A stretch of DNA of 64,000 nucleotides from Heterocephalus glaber (GCF_000247695.1 NW_004624784.1:12104813-12168812), one strand, 5' to 3'. Counted from the first letter of the stretch, positions 21,156-31,615 are shown. Notes: generated by a model from the sequence alone, not told the origin. A program made the numbers and translations.

Positions 21156-21357
21156 AGTGCAGATAAAATGAATTACATTTTTAAAACTTCAATCCAAAAG
21201 AAAACAGAAAACTAAGAACAAAGAACAGATATAATTAAGAAAACATAAAGTAAGGAGGTAAACTGAAACCCAAACATAACAATAATTAAGCTAAATATAA
21301 ATGGTTGAAACACCCAAATTAAAATACAGAGATAATCAAACTGGAGTAAAACCCAAG

Positions 21358-21556
21358 AGCCAGATAGGCATGATAGCACATGCCTGAAATCTCAGCACAC
21401 TGAGAAGCTGAGGCAAGAGGATTTTGTATGTTCAAGATCAGCCCAGGCAACTTAGCAACTCAGCAAGACCCTATTTCAAAATTTTAAAAAATGTAAAGGA
21501 CTGGGGATGTAGATCAGTGCAAAGGCCCCGGGTTCAATCTTCAGTACTAAAAAAGG
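21358..21556 (+). repeat. Composite B1-ID SINE
   Basis: A 7SL-like left half ('gcacatgcctgaaatctcag', 'gaagctgaggcaagaggatt', 'cagcccaggcaacttagcaa', 'gaccctatttcaaaa') is joined to an ID-like right half ('ggactggggatgtagatcag', 'ccccgggttcaatcttcagt'). Such dimers are known from squirrel-, dormouse- and beaver-type rodents. Confidence 0.82.
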
Positions 21557-21596
21557 AAAGTAAGATCCAATACTTGAAACATGACACAGGTAGATT

Positions 21597-21751
21597 AAAA
21601 GTAAAAGAATGGCCAGGCATGGTGGCACACACCTGTAATCCCAGCACTCAAGAGGCTGAGGCAGGAAGACTGCTGTGAGTTTAAGGCCAGCCTGAACTGC
21701 CTAGAAAGACCCTGGCTCAAACAAACAAACCAAAAAAAAGTAAAAGAATGG
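21597..21751 (+). repeat. B1-like SINE with perfect 16-bp target duplication
   Basis: The body at 21613-21735 is 7SL-derived ('ccaggcatggtggcacacac', 'ctgtaatcccagcactcaag', 'aggctgaggcaggaag', 'aaggccagcctgaactgc') and has a CAAA-rich tail. The 16-mer aaaagtaaaagaatgg is at 21597-21612 and 21736-21751. Confidence 0.92.
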
Positions 21752-21913
21752 GAGATATATGTATGCCATGTTTCAAAAGAAAGCAGTGATCTATGATCTA
21801 TTAATATTAGACAAAGTAGTTTGCAGAATAGGACGGAGGGCCATGTCATAATGATAAAGAGATCAATTACTCAAGAAAACAGCAATCCTAAATGTGTATG
21901 TACTAATAACAAC

Positions 21914-22024
21914 ATCTAAATATATGGGCCTGGGATTTAGCTCAGTGGTTCCGGCACCTGCCTTGCAAGTACGAGGTCCTGAGTTCGATCCCCGGTACCA
22001 AAAAAAAAAAAATCTAAATATATG
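21914..22024 (+). repeat. ID-like SINE with intact Pol III boxes and 13-bp target duplication
   Basis: The body has 'gggcctgggatttagctcag', A box tagctcagtgg, B box gagttcgatcc, 'cccggtacc' and an A13 tail. atctaaatatatg is present at 21914-21926 and 22012-22024. This is one of the best preserved copies in the window. Confidence 0.93.
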
Positions 22025-22465
22025 AAACAAAGCTAAAGTTCACCATATAACAAACTAAAGGCAAAAATAATGTGATCATCTCAATAAATACAGAAAAATC
22101 ACTCAATGAAACTTACTACCTTTTATGATTTTTTTAAAAAACTCTCAACCAATTAGAGCAGAACTTCCTTACTTCACTAAGGAGCATTATTAAAACCCTG
22201 CTGCTAACACTACACTTAGTAGTAAAAGATTCCTTTCCACTAAAACTGGGAAAAAATAAGGATGTCTGCTCTCACCACTTCCATTTAATATCATATAGGT
22301 AGTCCTAATTAGTGCAAGAAGGCAGGAAAAAAAGAATGAAAACTAGATTGGAAAGTTCTGGTAAAACTGTCTTTGTCACCCAACATGATGATCTCTAAAA
22401 CATTTCCAAGTAATCTACCAAAAAAATACTAGATCTAATAAACAAGATTAACAAAGATAAGATAC

Positions 22466-22704
22466 AAGTCTAATTTTTCAGGAGTTTGTCGCGGGGGAGG
22501 ATTTTGTTTTGTTTTTTGCAGTACTGGGGATTGAACCCAAGACCTTTTCACTGAATTATATCCCCTATGTCCCCAACCTTTTGTTTTGTTTTGTTTTTTT
22601 GAGATAGAGTCTGGCTAAATCACTAAGTTTTTCCCAAGCTGGGCTCTAATTTGTGACCCTCCTGTCTCAGCCTTGCAGAGTGCTGGAATTAAGTGCTAAT
22701 TTTT
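22466..22704 (-). repeat. Composite B1-ID SINE (antisense)
   Basis: The T-rich left end, 'gcagtactggggattgaacc', then a T/G linker 'ttttgttttgttttgttttt', then antisense 7SL wording 'gagatagagtctggctaaat', 'ctgtctcagccttgcagagt'. Flanks aagtctaattttt (22466-22478) and aagtgctaattttt (22691-22704) look like a target duplication with one indel. Confidence 0.8.
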
Positions 22705-23091
22705 TTTTAACTATTTCTATATACTAGTAACAAACAATAGAAATAAAAATTTAAAAATCATAGTGTTAAAAAATAATAGTGCTAAAAAGCAACGATCAAT
22801 TTAATAAAATTTGTGTAAGAGTTATGCACTAAAAACTACAAAACATTGCTGAAATAAACCCTAAATAGAGATGTGTCATGTTCATAGGTCAGAATGGTCA
22901 GTATTAAGGTGTAAACGCTTTCAAAATGATCTACAAATTCAACAATCAAAAGAACAATATGCTTTCTTTGTTTTTTTTTTTCTTTTCTTTTAAGGAATTG
23001 ACACTAATTCTAAAGGAAATACAAAATACCTAAGATAGAGAGGGGAGTCATTTAGAAGTGTTACATTACTTAATTTTTTTCAATGAAGGGG

Positions 23092-23182
23092 TCATTTTAA
23101 GACAGGGTCTTTCTATGCACTTGAAGCTGGCCTCAACCTATCAAGCTGTAGTGATCTTATAGGCCAGTCTGACATAAAAGAG
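23092..23182 (-). repeat. B1-like SINE fragment (antisense)
   Basis: 'agacagggtctttctatgca' and 'cttgaagctggcctcaacct' are antisense 7SL/B1 wording. The copy is partial and sits in the old L1. Confidence 0.6.
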
Positions 23183-23559
23183 GGATCCGGCAATATACCC
23201 ATCATATAAATATATCATAGCAAATCAATCATATCAAATCACATTAATAAATGATTTTAATGAAAGTTCCAAGATAATTCAATTGGAACAGGAAATATTT
23301 TTTTTTAAATTGTGGTGGAGGCTTGGATGACCTTATGCAGGAGAAGAAAGAACTTCAAACATGTATCTTGCACCTTCTACAAAAGTTAACTTGAAATGAA
23401 TCATGGACCTAAATGAAAAAGCTAAAACTGAAATTCTACAAGAAAATGGCAGAAAATGTTTATTACCTTCAATTAGGGCACAAAATCTAAATCCTAGGCC
23501 TCAAGCCTATCTTTGACACGAACCAAGGTATGTTTAAGCTGAATCCAATTTACTCTCAG

Positions 23560-23872
23560 ACCCTCTGTGTTCTCCTGAGCGCCCTCCCTCCGAGTCCAAG
23601 CCCTTAGTGTAACTGCCTCTTACACACTGTCCTGTCTCAACCTCAACACACTTCCTCCAGGAGGCCTGACACCAGCATGGGTTAAGGGCCCCTTTTGATT
23701 CCTGTCACTTCCCAGCCTTGGTAACTCCCCCTGTCTACTGCAGTAGCCTCTGTCAACCCCGACCAGAAGCCCCAACAGGAACTGGGACAGAGTCTGACTT
23801 GTTCTCACCCCTATTCCCAGTACCTGACAGCTGGTGAATGCTGTGTGTATTTTATTAAATGAACAACTGTGT
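23560..23872 (+). repeat. Possible L2 LINE 3' fragment
   Basis: The end 'acctgacagctggtgaatgc', 'tgtgtgtattttattaaatg', 'aacaactg' and the preceding C-rich text resemble the L2 3' terminus ('...gtaggtgctcaataaatatttgttgaatgaa'). Confidence 0.45.
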
Positions 23873-23904
23873 AATCTTATCCATTACTTAATACCATCAG
23901 GACC

Positions 23905-24050
23905 AGTCTGAGAGAGACAGGGTGGAGTCCCTATTCTCTTTTGCAGATGAAGAATCCAAGGCTCGGAGAAGTAAGGTGATCTTCCCAAAGCCACACAGCT
24001 GGCAGGAACTATCCTGGCTCCAGGCATATAAGGAAGCTGAGTAGAGATCT
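23905..24050 (-). repeat. MIR SINE fragment (antisense)
   Basis: 'ttttgcagatgaagaatcca', 'aggctcggagaagtaaggtg', 'cccaaagccacacagctggc' and 'aggaactatcctggctcc' match reverse-strand MIR. Confidence 0.8.
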
Positions 24051-24051
24051 G

Positions 24052-24052
24052 G

Positions 24053-24096
<44 letters not shown>

Positions 24097-24108
24097 CCCC
24101 CCCCCACC
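24052..24108 (+). repeat. (CT)n microsatellite followed by a C tract
   Basis: An uninterrupted CT repeat (about 24053-24092) passes into a C run. Minus-strand frames read it as Arg/Glu alternation. Confidence 0.95.
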
Positions 24109-24154
24109 TAAATTTCCTGTACACAAGTAAATCACTCTGGCCTCTCTTCATTAA

Positions 24155-24365
24155 TAGGAAGCCCTAGACGTGCAGTGATGAGAGCAGACATGATAGGTTT
24201 GAATCACACACACACCCATTCAGGGACTGTGCAATTTTGAGCAAGATCTCGGAGCCTGTTTCCTCAACTCTACAATGGGCAGCAAATAGTGCTCACTCCC
24301 AAGGGTACAGTAAAGATGTGGCACAATGTCTGGCACATATCAGCTCTGGGCATCTGCTTTTACTA
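24155..24365 (+). repeat. MIR SINE
   Basis: 'gcagtgatgagagcagacat', 'gtgcaattttgagcaagatc', 'cctcaactctacaatgggca', 'gatgtggcacaatgtctggc' and 'acatatcagctctgggc' cover most of MIR in order. Confidence 0.75.
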
Positions 24366-24426
24366 TTCCTCTAACACATCTATCTTTGTGTCTCTCTTCC
24401 TCCCTGTCTTCTCTATCTACCTTCTA

Positions 24427-24455
24427 TTGGTCGGTCTGTCTGTCTGTCTGTCTGC
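24427..24455 (+). repeat. (TCTG)n microsatellite
   Basis: A short run of TCTG units (tcggtctgtctgtctgtctg). Confidence 0.9.
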
Positions 24456-24809
24456 TTATCTCCAAAACAAGGTCCCAGACAAGGCATGAGGGACCTGCAG
24501 GGTCCAGAGACAGTTGAAAGAGAGGCCTGGGAAGGTTGGAGGGGGTGGAGGGGCAGCGGCTGAGTGGTGAGGACGCCCCTGGAGGTCTCAGCCCTGCCTG
24601 AACACAGGCACCAAAGGACCTGGCCCTGAGGCAGGAGGGAGAACTTAGCCATTTCCCAAGGGTCAGGCCCCCATGGTAGACACTTACTGAGGGATCTCCT
24701 GTGCCAGGAGAGGAAGGCACAGGTGCCGCCACTCACCTGTCTCTTGGAGTTCTAGACAGACAGGAATCACATTCCTCTACAGACTGCATGGGTGGGAAGT
24801 CTCCTGCCT
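24456..24809. other. Unassigned noncoding sequence
   Basis: Overlapping minus-strand open frames of about 100 codons (24413-24736, 24424-24732) include the TCTG repeat and have no domain. No repeat family otherwise recognised. Confidence 0.4.
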
Positions 24810-25022
24810 CACCATCCTGAGCCAGGGCCTAGGACTGGTCTCAGACCTAGGTTTGAGAGGCTGCACAGCCACATCTGATCATATAACCTTGGAAAAAGTC
24901 ATATGATCCCTCTGAGCCTTATTTCCTCTTTTATGAAATGCAGTCATACTCTATGCCCTACCAGGTTGCGTGAAAACTCAATTGGAAATCCCAGGTAAAA
25001 AGGCTCTTGGTAAAATGCAGTG
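24810..25022 (+). repeat. MIR SINE
   Basis: 'cagacctaggtttgagaggc', 'ataaccttggaaaaagtcat', 'atgatccctctgagccttat', 'ttcctcttttatgaaatgca' and 'aggctcttggtaaaatgcag' follow MIR from A-box side to tail. Confidence 0.75.
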
Positions 25023-25202
25023 CTCTCTGGGGTGCTGGGTGTGACAGGCATGGTCTGGATCACAGAGCTCCCACAACTCCCTACCAAATGGCCCGCCCCC
25101 CCCTCGTCCTCCTGTCCCCACTGTCACGAGCAACTCTTCAATGGTCACACCACGGAGACGGACAGACACTCTAACCTAGACTGGCGACAGGGCCATAATC
25201 AA

Positions 25203-25320
25203 CCCACAGTGTGATTGGAGGCGGGGGGGGGGGGGCGTGGTACCAGGGATCAAACTCAGGACTTTGTGCTTGCCAGGCAGGCACTGTGCCACTGCTACAT
25301 CACCAGCCCCCACAGAGTGA
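25203..25320 (-). repeat. ID-like SINE with near-perfect target duplication and G-tract tail
   Basis: The reverse body has 'gtaccagggatcaaactcag' and 'gccactgctacatcaccagc'. Flanks cccacagtgtga (25203-25214) and cccacagagtga (25309-25320) differ at one base. Where the T tract (antisense poly-A) should be there is a run of about 13 G (about 25223-25235), which is unusual. Confidence 0.85.
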
Positions 25321-25624
25321 GCTTGAGTTGTTCTAACTCTGGACTAAAGTCCCTTCTTCATACTGAGAGGAATGGACCACAGTGCTACATCTTCAGGAAG
25401 TCCTGTGCCCATCAGCCGCCATGGGTGTATTTACTCCAGAGATGTAGGCCAACCTGACAAATCAGGAGACCACTGCTTGAGCTGACATTCCTGATCTCCT
25501 CCCTCCAGTGGTCAGCCAAGAATGGAGCAGCTGGCCCAACCAGATTGCTCACACACTCCAGCACCCAGCTGCTTCCCAGGGATTCACCCTTGATAAATAT
25601 GGATGCACACCTGGCCAACAGAAG

Positions 25625-25626
<2 letters not shown>
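25321..25626. other. Unassigned noncoding sequence
   Basis: No repeat recognised. Short frames overlap but have no motif. Confidence 0.4.
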
Positions 25627-25662
<36 letters not shown>

Positions 25663-25670
25663 CCACACAC
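25627..25670 (+). repeat. (CA)n microsatellite
   Basis: A long nearly pure CA run. Frames on either strand translate to His/Thr or Val/Cys alternation. Confidence 0.96.
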
Positions 25671-25759
25671 TGTGCCTGTCCCTGGTAGAACCTCGTGCAC
25701 AGAGAGGGGAGGGAGAGAGGCAGTCTGTGTATCCAGCAGGAACAAGACTGTAGGCCTGA

Positions 25760-25980
25760 GTATTATATAAGGCCCGTCTCAAATTTCTGTATGAAAATAT
25801 CAGGGTTGGGAAAGTTTTTCCAATTGCTATACTTCAGGGGGTAGCAGTCCTTAAAATATGAATGGAAGGAAAATGGTATTTTCACTTTAAATTTGGGCCT
25901 TGGTCTTCTATCTTAATCTAATGTGATTATTTATCATAAAAATTACAGTCACAAAAAAATTAAATTCCAGTCACACTGCA
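25760..25980. promoter_or_regulatory. Candidate conserved noncoding element
   Basis: AT-rich, repeat-free: 'gagtattatataaggcccgt', 'gtatgaaaatatcagggttg', 'gtttttccaattgctatact', 'ttaatctaatgtgattattt' and 'atcataaaaattacagtcac'. A TATATAA word lies at about 25762, with no coding sequence nearby. Constraint is inferred. Confidence 0.35.
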
Positions 25981-25984
25981 GCAC

Positions 25985-26165
25985 TTTATGCCAGACATGA
26001 CATAGATCACCCTTATTCGTATAATAACCCTACAAGGTGTGTATTATAACCTGCATTATACAGATGGGGCAACTGAGGCCCCAGGATGTTAATCTGTCCA
26101 GTTCCACTCAGCAACCAGGTAGAGAAGCTGGGATGCCAGCCAGGCCACTACATGGTCTCCATACA
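25985..26165 (-). repeat. MIR SINE (antisense)
   Basis: 'ataataaccctacaaggtgt', 'attatacagatggggcaact', 'gaggccccaggatgttaatc' and 'agagaagctgggatgccagc' match reverse MIR. Confidence 0.8.
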
Positions 26166-26198
26166 AAGCCTTTTGACCTTCATAATAGCATGCACCAC

Positions 26199-26287
26199 CT
26201 GTTTTTTTTCTGTTTTGTTTTGTTGGTACCTGGGATCAAACTTAGGACCTTGCGCTTGCAGCAGAACCCTGAGCTAAATTTGGGTTT
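26199..26287 (-). repeat. ID-like SINE (antisense), decayed
   Basis: T-rich lead, 'ggtacctgggatcaaactta', 'ggaccttgcgcttgcagcag', 'aaccctgagctaaattt'. The tRNA-like half is shortened relative to other copies. Confidence 0.82.
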
Positions 26288-26400
26288 ATTTTTTTTAAAG
26301 CCACTAAGATAAGTATTGTGCACATTAAATTTTTACACAAGATGCCTTTTACCCGTGGCTTTAACATTTCAAGAGGTATTTCTTCGTCAACTTGGAATTG
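26288..26400. promoter_or_regulatory. Weak candidate conserved noncoding element
   Basis: 'aagataagtattgtgcacat', 'taaatttttacacaagatgc' and 'tttcttcgtcaacttggaat' are AT-rich, repeat-free wording with a GATA-like AGATAAG. It is short, so I give it low weight. Confidence 0.28.
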
Positions 26401-27689
26401 AGAGATTCTGGCACTAGTAGGTCCCAACACAGAGAAGGAGCAGAACAAGCACCCTCACTCCCCGTACAAAGAACCCCAGCCTGGAAGCTCCGCCCTGCCC
26501 CACCCCCACCCCGCCGCCTCAATCGTCCCTGGGGCCTCTGCTGCTGGAAGGAGAGAGAAATGTGGGCCTGGACTGCCCTCTAGTGGGCATAAAGCTAATA
26601 GCAACCAACAGTTCCACCCACCCAGGCCAGATGGGCCTGAGCTGGGGGAGAACTTTGCTCTGCCTTCTGTGAGCACACCCGCAGTGTGCACCAGATCCCC
26701 GAGTGTCGGACACTACCTAGGGCTGGAGCTGAGCGTCATGGACACCGTGGCCCCAAAGGGCTGAAACACCCAACTCCAGTTCATCCCTCTCAGCTCATCT
26801 GCTTCTACCCTTTCCCAGAAGACAAGGGCCTTAGAATCAGGAGGATCCTCAGAGGCCAGGTGTGGCCCTGGGTCCCTGAGCAGAACTGTGAGCAAACGTC
26901 CATGGTGCTTCCTCAGACTTGACTGTGGCCTCCTCCAAGCTCCTGCTCGTCTCCTGTGCACCCAGCAAGCCTCTCTGATCCTCCCTCCACTTCCTCTGTG
27001 GGTGCTCAGGGACCCTCTGTGAGCCCAGCACACTTTTCAGGACACTCAGACTTCCCCTCTCCCCAGTCTGCCCCCAGTAGATTGAAAGCCCAGGGCCAAG
27101 GATCCAGCTGTAGGTGACTCTGGTCCCCACCTGCAGCACGTGGTTGGGCCAGGGTGGGGACCTGCTCATCTTCTGTACTGAGTCCACCGAGATGCCACAG
27201 TGGGGGTTCGCAGGAGCACTGCCCTTGGCGAGTCTTCCTGTCCTTTTGATACCTCTCCTGGCCCTGGGTGCCTGCAGTTGGCCCCAGGGCAGGGCAGGGA
27301 AGACACCAAGGAATGTGCAGTTCCACAGTCTGGAGCTGGAGCAGGAGACAGCCTCGTGGGTCCTAGAAGCGACACTGATGGCACAGTAAACACCTGCAGG
27401 GCTCTCCAGTGACAGGGCTGAGGTCTCCCCTGACTGTGCTGAGGTAGTGCCTGAAAGCCCCCTCAGAGCTGAGGGACTGCATGGTGGAAGTCTTGGAGCA
27501 GCTGCCCCTACCCTGCCCTAGGGGAGGCAGCAGGGGCCTCCCCTCCTCTGCCATCCCACTGTCCCTTCCTCAGAAGCCAGTGTGGGGTGTGGTTCTCCCT
27601 GGCTGGCTGGCCGTAAGTCCCCTCAGAATCAAGCCCTCTTCCTGCAGCCCCTCCCCAAGGCTCAAGTGCATTAACTGCCTTCAGCCTGT
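26401..27689. other. Unassigned G/C-rich noncoding sequence
   Basis: Many overlapping open frames of 60-112 codons occur on both strands because stops are rare in this composition. None shows a domain. No repeat named. Confidence 0.4.
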
Positions 27690-27850
27690 CAGGAGCAATT
27701 CCAGATGCCCCATTTATATTCCTAAGTAGAGGACTTGTTAATATGGAGCCCGCCTCTGGGGAAATGGGAATGTGCTGGGTGAAAGATGACAAATCACAGC
27801 CCAACAGCCAGGCTGAGAGCACTAATATTCACTTACATCTCATTCATCAC
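27690..27850. promoter_or_regulatory. Candidate conserved noncoding element
   Basis: 'ccagatgccccatttatatt', 'ggacttgttaatatggagcc', 'gatgacaaatcacagcccaa', 'gcactaatattcacttacat' and 'ctcattcatcacggcccgca'. AT-rich words sit inside a G/C-rich surrounding, with no repeat match. Confidence 0.4.
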
Positions 27851-28324
27851 GGCCCGCACCAGCCACTGGGCCTCCGCCACCACCGGCCCAAGCAGGTAAC
27901 CTAGAGCAGCCCCTTGTGCTCCAAGAAGCTCAGGCGTGGATGGGAGGTGGCAGAGTGATCCATCTCCTGGCAGGCAGGGAGAACCCAGCCTCAAAGGGGA
28001 AGGAGGGCACCCGGCCCTACCCCACAAAGAAGGCATGAGAGAGGCCCAAACCAGAGCCTGATGGGACAACACTGTAGCCCTTGTCCCGGGGGAGAGAATT
28101 AAAGGCCAGAACAATTCCTGGGTTGCCTGGGCTGTACCCCACTCTGCCTGGAGAAGGGACCAGTCAGATCATTGGGCCAGGATGGCTCCTGCTCTGGTTC
28201 CGGCCTGGAGGACAGGCTGGGGCCTCTCCGCACACTCACCCACACCCACACATCACAAGGCAGGGCCCGACACTGCCTCATGGTGTGGATGGAGCTGGGT
28301 CCCAGGCAGGCCGGGTGTGCAGTA
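27851..28324. other. Unassigned G/C-rich noncoding sequence
   Basis: No repeat, exon or motif that I can name. Confidence 0.4.
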
Positions 28325-28445
28325 TGAGTAATGGTGGGCATGGATGCACCCGAATCCTGATAAGGGAGAATAATAACTTGTCAAAGATATATATGATATG
28401 TGTTTTTGCTTTCCCAACGGAATATCTATGGGGCTAATTCATCAA
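28325..28445. promoter_or_regulatory. Candidate conserved noncoding element (GATA, TCF-like words)
   Basis: A compact AT-rich block: 'cgaatcctgataagggagaa' (TGATAA at 28358-28363), 'taataacttgtcaaagatat' (TCAAAG at 28381-28386), 'atatgatatgtgtttttgct', 'gggctaattcatcaagcc'. The edges with the flanking G/C-rich DNA are sharp. Confidence 0.45.
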
Positions 28446-29639
28446 GCCAGTGGGCTGGCTGGAGACCCAGGGAAGGAAGCAAGAAGGAACATGTGACAGC
28501 CTAAGCCCGGCAGCAGAGGAGGAGAAAGCGTGGTCTGTGCAGGTCACCGGCTCCTCAGGCTGGAAGTTCTCCAGGGCCCTGGAGAAGCAATGGCAAGCAC
28601 TGAGCCTGGCCCTGTTCCTGGGCTTAGCAGATGCCAGCACTCCTCCTGGTCTGGAGACCAGAGTAGGTGTCCCATGTGGACACAGGTTCCCACACTCCCT
28701 CATCCCCTTCCTCCTTCCTTTGGCTGCAGTCAGTGCAAAGCCACTGCTTTGGGGAGCTGAGAGGAGAGCTGCAGACCTGCTCTTTAGGTAGGACAAACCC
28801 AACAGTGGCTCCTGTAGCCTTCCCCTAACCTATACCTCTCTGTCACCCTCACCCTGTCCCACGCTTTCTCCCACATGCAACCTAAATCCTCCTAGTCCTT
28901 AGCAGAAGGTGAGAAAGAAAGAAGGTAGGAGGCCCATATCCCAGTCCCAAGTCATTTCAAGGATCCTGAAGCCAGAAACCCCACCTGGAAGCACTTGAGC
29001 CCCTCAGGAGCCAGAGGAATGTTGCTCGTATCTCTGTGCCTTGATGATCACAGGGTATAACACTTCCTTTCCAATACCTCCTCTTTGACACAATATAAAT
29101 ATAATTTTTTAAATTGATGTGCAGTGTCGTAGGCCTCCCTTACATCTCCTGGAGATCTGCCTGTCTCTGAGACAGAGACCAATCCTCAGAAGGATTCTCA
29201 AGGTCTTAAAGGGTCCCTGGTGGACCTCCCAGCACTACCCACTTCCAGACTCTCCCCCTTGAAGTTCCCTGGCCCCATGGGTCCTAGCTGGGCATCTTCC
29301 TGCTGTCCCCACCTCCAGACCCTCCATGTGCACCAGACTCCCCTGTCTGTGTCCCACACTCACCCCTAACAGATTTCCTGGCACCCAGTCTGCTCCAGTG
29401 GACACTCATCGCCTGCCTGACCTGCTCATCTGGCAAAGGGCAGAGCCCCCACAAGCCACACCAAGGACAAGTCAGTGGGCAGAATGGATGAGGAGCCTGC
29501 CTGGGCACATGTGTTGGATGATTGAAACCATCACCTTCTCTCCCCTCCTCTGCCCCTCTCTGGCCCAGCAACTGGGCAGAGTTAACTCCTGGCACAGCTC
29601 GGAACCCAAGGCCCTGCCCAGCTCCTTGCCTGGTCCGCA
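28446..29639. other. Unassigned noncoding sequence
   Basis: Overlapping open frames (28434-28802 minus, 28450-28791 plus, 29284-29640 minus) are mutually exclusive and featureless. No repeat family recognised. Confidence 0.4.
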
Positions 29640-29770
29640 TCCCTATTAGTCAGAGCTGGTGCCTCACTGTTGTTAAATATTTTGACTCTCACCTCTGGGA
29701 AGTGCATCTGTAAGCCCGTCTTATGGGGATTCAAAGAGAGCTGTTCTGTGCAAGAATCACCATTGGCTCC
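29640..29770. promoter_or_regulatory. Weak candidate conserved noncoding element
   Basis: 'tcactgttgttaaatatttt', 'gtgcatctgtaagcccgtct', 'tatggggattcaaagagagc' and 'tgcaagaatcaccattggct'. The wording is repeat-free. It ends at a polypyrimidine tract. Confidence 0.33.
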
Positions 29771-29885
29771 CTCCCTGTTCCCTCTCTTCCTCCCTTCCTT
29801 CTCCTCTTTCCCTCCTTCCCTCCTACATTCGTTTCTCTTTCCTTCTCCTTCCTCCCTCCCTTGCCCTCCTTCCCCTTTAAGGCCT
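29771..29885 (+). repeat. Polypyrimidine (CTTCC-rich) tract
   Basis: The plus strand is almost entirely C and T in irregular CTTCC/CCCTT units. The minus-strand frame through it is Glu/Gly/Arg-rich. Confidence 0.9.
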
Positions 29886-31364
29886 AGTCTCCCTCTCAGC
29901 ATATTACCCTCTCCCTGCCCTCAGGTCTAGATACAGATCTGAGAGACCCCCACCAGTGCTCACAGCCCCAGTCCATCCCACCCATCCCTCTGGAAGCTGG
30001 CATCTCCTGGATTTCAGTGCCAGGAAATACAGAGACCAGCCTCTCCCTCCCCCTTCCAAAACTTGCTCCCTAAAGGCCACCCATAGCCCACTCTCCTCTC
30101 TGCCACCTCCATCCTTCCCGACCCTTGCACTGCCCTGGGCACAGAGAGCAGGCCCAGGGCTTGAGGTCACCAGCCTGTCTCCCCACCCCAAGGCATGGGG
30201 AAAGGTAGAGGAAAGGGGGGGGCCATGCCCCTTTCCAGTGCACCCTGGAGCTGGAAGCAATTAACTTGAAATTTTCAAAGAAGGGCAGAGGAAGCAGGAG
30301 CCACCAGACTGAGTCAGCACATTGGAGAGGCAGGCACCAGGCGGCTGGCTGAGCTCGTTAGCAGGACGGGCTGAGCTAACGAGAAACAAGGTCAGGGAGA
30401 TGGGGGTGGGAGCCCCCAAATGGAGATGGAGTGGTGACATAGTTAAAAAGATGGCTGCAGGCCTCTGCCCATCCTCCCCTGCAGCTGACCTGGAGACTGT
30501 CCCGAGACCAGCTGCCCAAGACCAGCCCTCACCTTCTCACTCCCCACGGGCACCTGCACCCACAAATCAGCCAATGGTCCCCACTAGCTGCTCCACTGTT
30601 GGCACTAACAGATGAATCAGGCATAATTCCTCCACCAGGAGTTGGCCTCTCAGGAAGCCAAGGCCCTGGAGTCTATGGAACAGCACAGGGCTAGAGAGGA
30701 TGGAGGAGAAGGACTCTCAGCTCAGAGTCTCAGCTCAGAAGTCTCGACTTCTGGAGGTGGTGGTCTTTTCAGCAACTATGTTTAAAGTAAGGTCTGGATA
30801 GCCCACTGTTCTCCAAAAAGGAAGAAGCTGAATGCTATCTGCTGAGTTCCTTGTCAGATGCTGGAGGCCCTGCCTACATCACTCATGATTCTCCTTACAC
30901 CTTACTATGAGTCTCTTCTCCCCTTAGAGGAACAGGGTTGGGGCACCAGCAGCACTGACTCACCCAAACTCATGCGCTATTAAACAGCAGAGCTGAGTCC
31001 TGCGCTTGGGTCCATATGACGCCAGAGGCTGTGTTCTTTCTCATTCAGTGCTTCTGCAGCTAGGCTGAGAACAGGAGAAGCCATCAGAAGAGGGGAGTAG
31101 ACAAGCTAGAGCAGAGGCCCAGGTGAGAGAGGGAATGAAGTCAGTTCTTGCAACTAGGCTACCTGCCAACTGGCTGTGAGGTGAAGCATGTCCCCAGGCC
31201 CCCACCCCAAGGCAGGACCCCACTCTGAGTGTGGCTGGCCAATCTTGCTTTATGCATGTGCCACAGCTCTGGGGAATCTCCTGAGCTGCCCAGTAAAGTG
31301 TCCTTGCAGACAAGAACAAAAATTTAGCAGATCACTACTGGATCATTCATCGAAAATGCCAATT
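29886..31364. other. Unassigned noncoding sequence
   Basis: A tandem echo 'tctcagctcaga' occurs twice at about 30715-30740. Otherwise no repeat or exon is recognised, and open frames of up to 118 codons are compositional. Confidence 0.4.
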
Positions 31365-31615
31365 CTACTGGTCATTTGTTTTGTTTCATTTCTTTTTGTT
31401 TCATTTTTATTTTGTTTTGTTTTGTTTTGCTTTACAGTATTGGGAGTTAAAACCAAGGAACACCAAGGTGTATTTCCAGTTGCTCTTAATTGTTTATGTT
31501 GAGGCAGGGTTTCACTAAGTGGCCCAATCTGGCCTCAGATATCCTCAAAATCCTCTTGCCCCAGCCTCCCAAGTAGCTAGGATTAGGATTACAAGTGTGT
31601 GCCACCGCTCTTCAC
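31365..31615 (-). repeat. Composite B1-ID SINE (antisense)
   Basis: A T/G-rich lead, 'acagtattgggagttaaaac' (ID part, degenerate), then antisense 7SL wording 'gaggcagggtttcactaagt', 'ccccagcctcccaagtagct' and 'gtgtgtgccaccgctcttca'. Confidence 0.78.

Larger units (their letters stand above)
21156..23492 (+). repeat. Old LINE-1 ORF2 region, internally deleted, riddled with SINEs
   Basis: Pieces follow ORF2 order. Endonuclease-side wording: 'ctaaatataaatggttgaaa', 'ctattaatattagacaaagt'. RT-side: 'ggatgtctgctctcaccact', 'tccatttaatatcatatagg', 'tagtcctaattagtgcaaga'. Post-RT: 'aaaactacaaaacattgctg', 'tgtcatgttcataggtcaga', 'atggacctaaatgaaaaagc'. A part between about 22045 and 22080 is missing, and the RT catalytic region is altered. 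Stops occur in all frames. Confidence 0.72.

Noticed and set aside
21927..22011. tRNA-Ala gene
   Set aside because: Same reasoning: SINE with A13 tail and 13-bp target duplication.
23884..24151. Arg/Glu repeat frames
   Set aside because: Translation of the antisense CT microsatellite.
25412..25782. Frames with Val/Cys or His/Thr alternation
   Set aside because: CA microsatellite translation on either strand.
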